A stretch of DNA of 6,320 nucleotides from assembly GCA_046594885.1 (NCBI GenBank), contig JBKJRD010000086.1, positions 1 through 6,320 of the forward strand. Reading direction: 5' to 3'. This document shows positions 5,885 through 6,320 of this stretch, one piece after another. The notes beneath the pieces were generated by a model, which searched no databases, was not told where the DNA came from, and saw only the letters and a program-made list of their open reading frames with translations. Made by a program: the position numbers and the translations under genes. Positions within the stretch are counted from its first letter, which is position 1. Every line of letters starts with the position of its first letter. Origin of the DNA: Methylotenera_A sp046594885 (GTDB lineage Bacteria > Pseudomonadota > Gammaproteobacteria > Burkholderiales > Methylophilaceae).

Positions 5885-6320
5885 TTAATTAACCGATTGC
5901 GCAGCAGTGGTCACGCGATTTCGGCCTTGATGTTTAGACACATATAATGCATCGTCCGCTAGTTTTAGTAGCATATCCACACCCGTCACGTGTTCATCCA
6001 CCGCACTTACGCCAATGCTTACAGTATAGCGAATCACATGTCCGTTGACTTCAAATTCAGAGTCCGCAATAGTTGCTCTAATGCGCTCTGCAATTTTTAC
6101 CGCGCCTTCAAGATCAGTCGAAGGTAACAGCGCTCCAAATTCTTCGCCACCAAGCCTTGCGACTAAATCCATTGTTCTAACGCTATCTTGTAGAATTTTG
6201 GATAAATGTTTAAGCACCTCATCGCCCGTCGCATGGCCATACGTATCGTTTACTTTTTTAAAGTGGTCGGCATCAATCGCTAATAATGATAATGGCCGTG
6301 GTCTTTTATTCCAGCGCTCA
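5885..6320 (-). CDS. GGDEF-domain diguanylate cyclase, C-terminal part (5' end beyond the window)
   Basis: The visible 144 codons hold most of a GGDEF domain, which makes c-di-GMP from two GTP. Counting from the window edge: the metal and nucleotide region LLAIDADHFKKVND (12-25) with YGHATGDEVL, the signature GGEEF (57-61) as RLGGEEF, and TVSIGVS (99-105) are all typical. The product-inhibition I-site RxxD is present as RTMD (48-51), five residues before GGEEF. The domain should thus be catalytically active and feedback-inhibited. The frame stays open from GTG 6217 to base 6320 with conserved sequence, so a start at 6217 would be wrong: the gene enters from the right. Any N-terminal sensor is unseen. 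It converges on the ligase gene, with only 6 bases between the stop codons and no clear terminator hairpin. Confidence 0.93.
   Translation of the reverse strand, partial: ERWNKRPRPLSLLAIDADHFKKVNDTYGHATGDEVLKHLSKILQDSVRTMDLVARLGGEEFGALLPSTDLEGAVKIAERIRATIADSEFEVNGHVIRYTVSIGVSAVDEHVTGVDMLLKLADDALYVSKHQGRNRVTTAAQSVN

Noticed and set aside
5870..5895. Possible bidirectional terminator between the convergent ligase and GGDEF genes
   Set aside because: Only a short A/T-only inverted match (TTAAA/TTTAA) is present; there is no GC stem, so no terminator is claimed.

Overview
The window looks like chromosomal DNA of a moderately AT-rich proteobacterium, most likely a betaproteobacterium (a Nitrosomonadales/Methylophilaceae-type genome is my best guess). 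The basis is the separate, compact nuoA-nuoB-nuoC-nuoD order and the style of the NuoA, NuoB and NuoC proteins. The taxonomic call is an inference from protein resemblance, not from a database search.

Left third (1-1643, minus strand): the start of the respiratory complex I operon, nuoA, nuoB, nuoC and the first codons of nuoD. These are intact, conserved core genes. A 95-bp imperfect palindrome, probably a dispersed intergenic repeat, sits in the otherwise unusual 118-bp gap between nuoA and nuoB.

Middle gap (1644-2208): an AT-rich stretch without a convincing gene. About 137 bp upstream of nuoA it holds what looks like the decayed remains of a tRNA-Leu gene: a clean 3' acceptor end with CCA and a poor body. 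A tRNA-Leu upstream of nuoA is a familiar betaproteobacterial arrangement, so this may mark a deletion or the edge of inserted DNA.

Right part (2209-5878, plus strand): a probable three-gene operon. It encodes a stand-alone EAL c-di-GMP phosphodiesterase, an MIO-type aromatic amino acid ammonia-lyase (probably tyrosine ammonia-lyase) and a short AMP-binding ligase of the 4-coumarate-CoA ligase type. The ligase has an acyl-carrier-protein-like N-terminal segment in place of the normal start of the adenylation fold. Lyase plus ligase would convert tyrosine to p-coumarate and then activate it. This two-step module supplies the chromophore of photoactive yellow protein (PYP) in other bacteria; related pairs feed aryl polyene synthesis. 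No PYP gene, ketosynthase or acyltransferase is present here. A convergent gene at the right edge encodes the C-terminal part of a GGDEF diguanylate cyclase, with both its active site and its inhibitory site intact.

Taken together, the accessory half couples production of an activated hydroxycinnamoyl group with c-di-GMP degradation in one transcription unit, next to a c-di-GMP synthase. The most interesting reading is a light- or aryl-acyl-dependent c-di-GMP signalling locus whose receptor lies outside the window. That link is a hypothesis from gene neighbourhood only.
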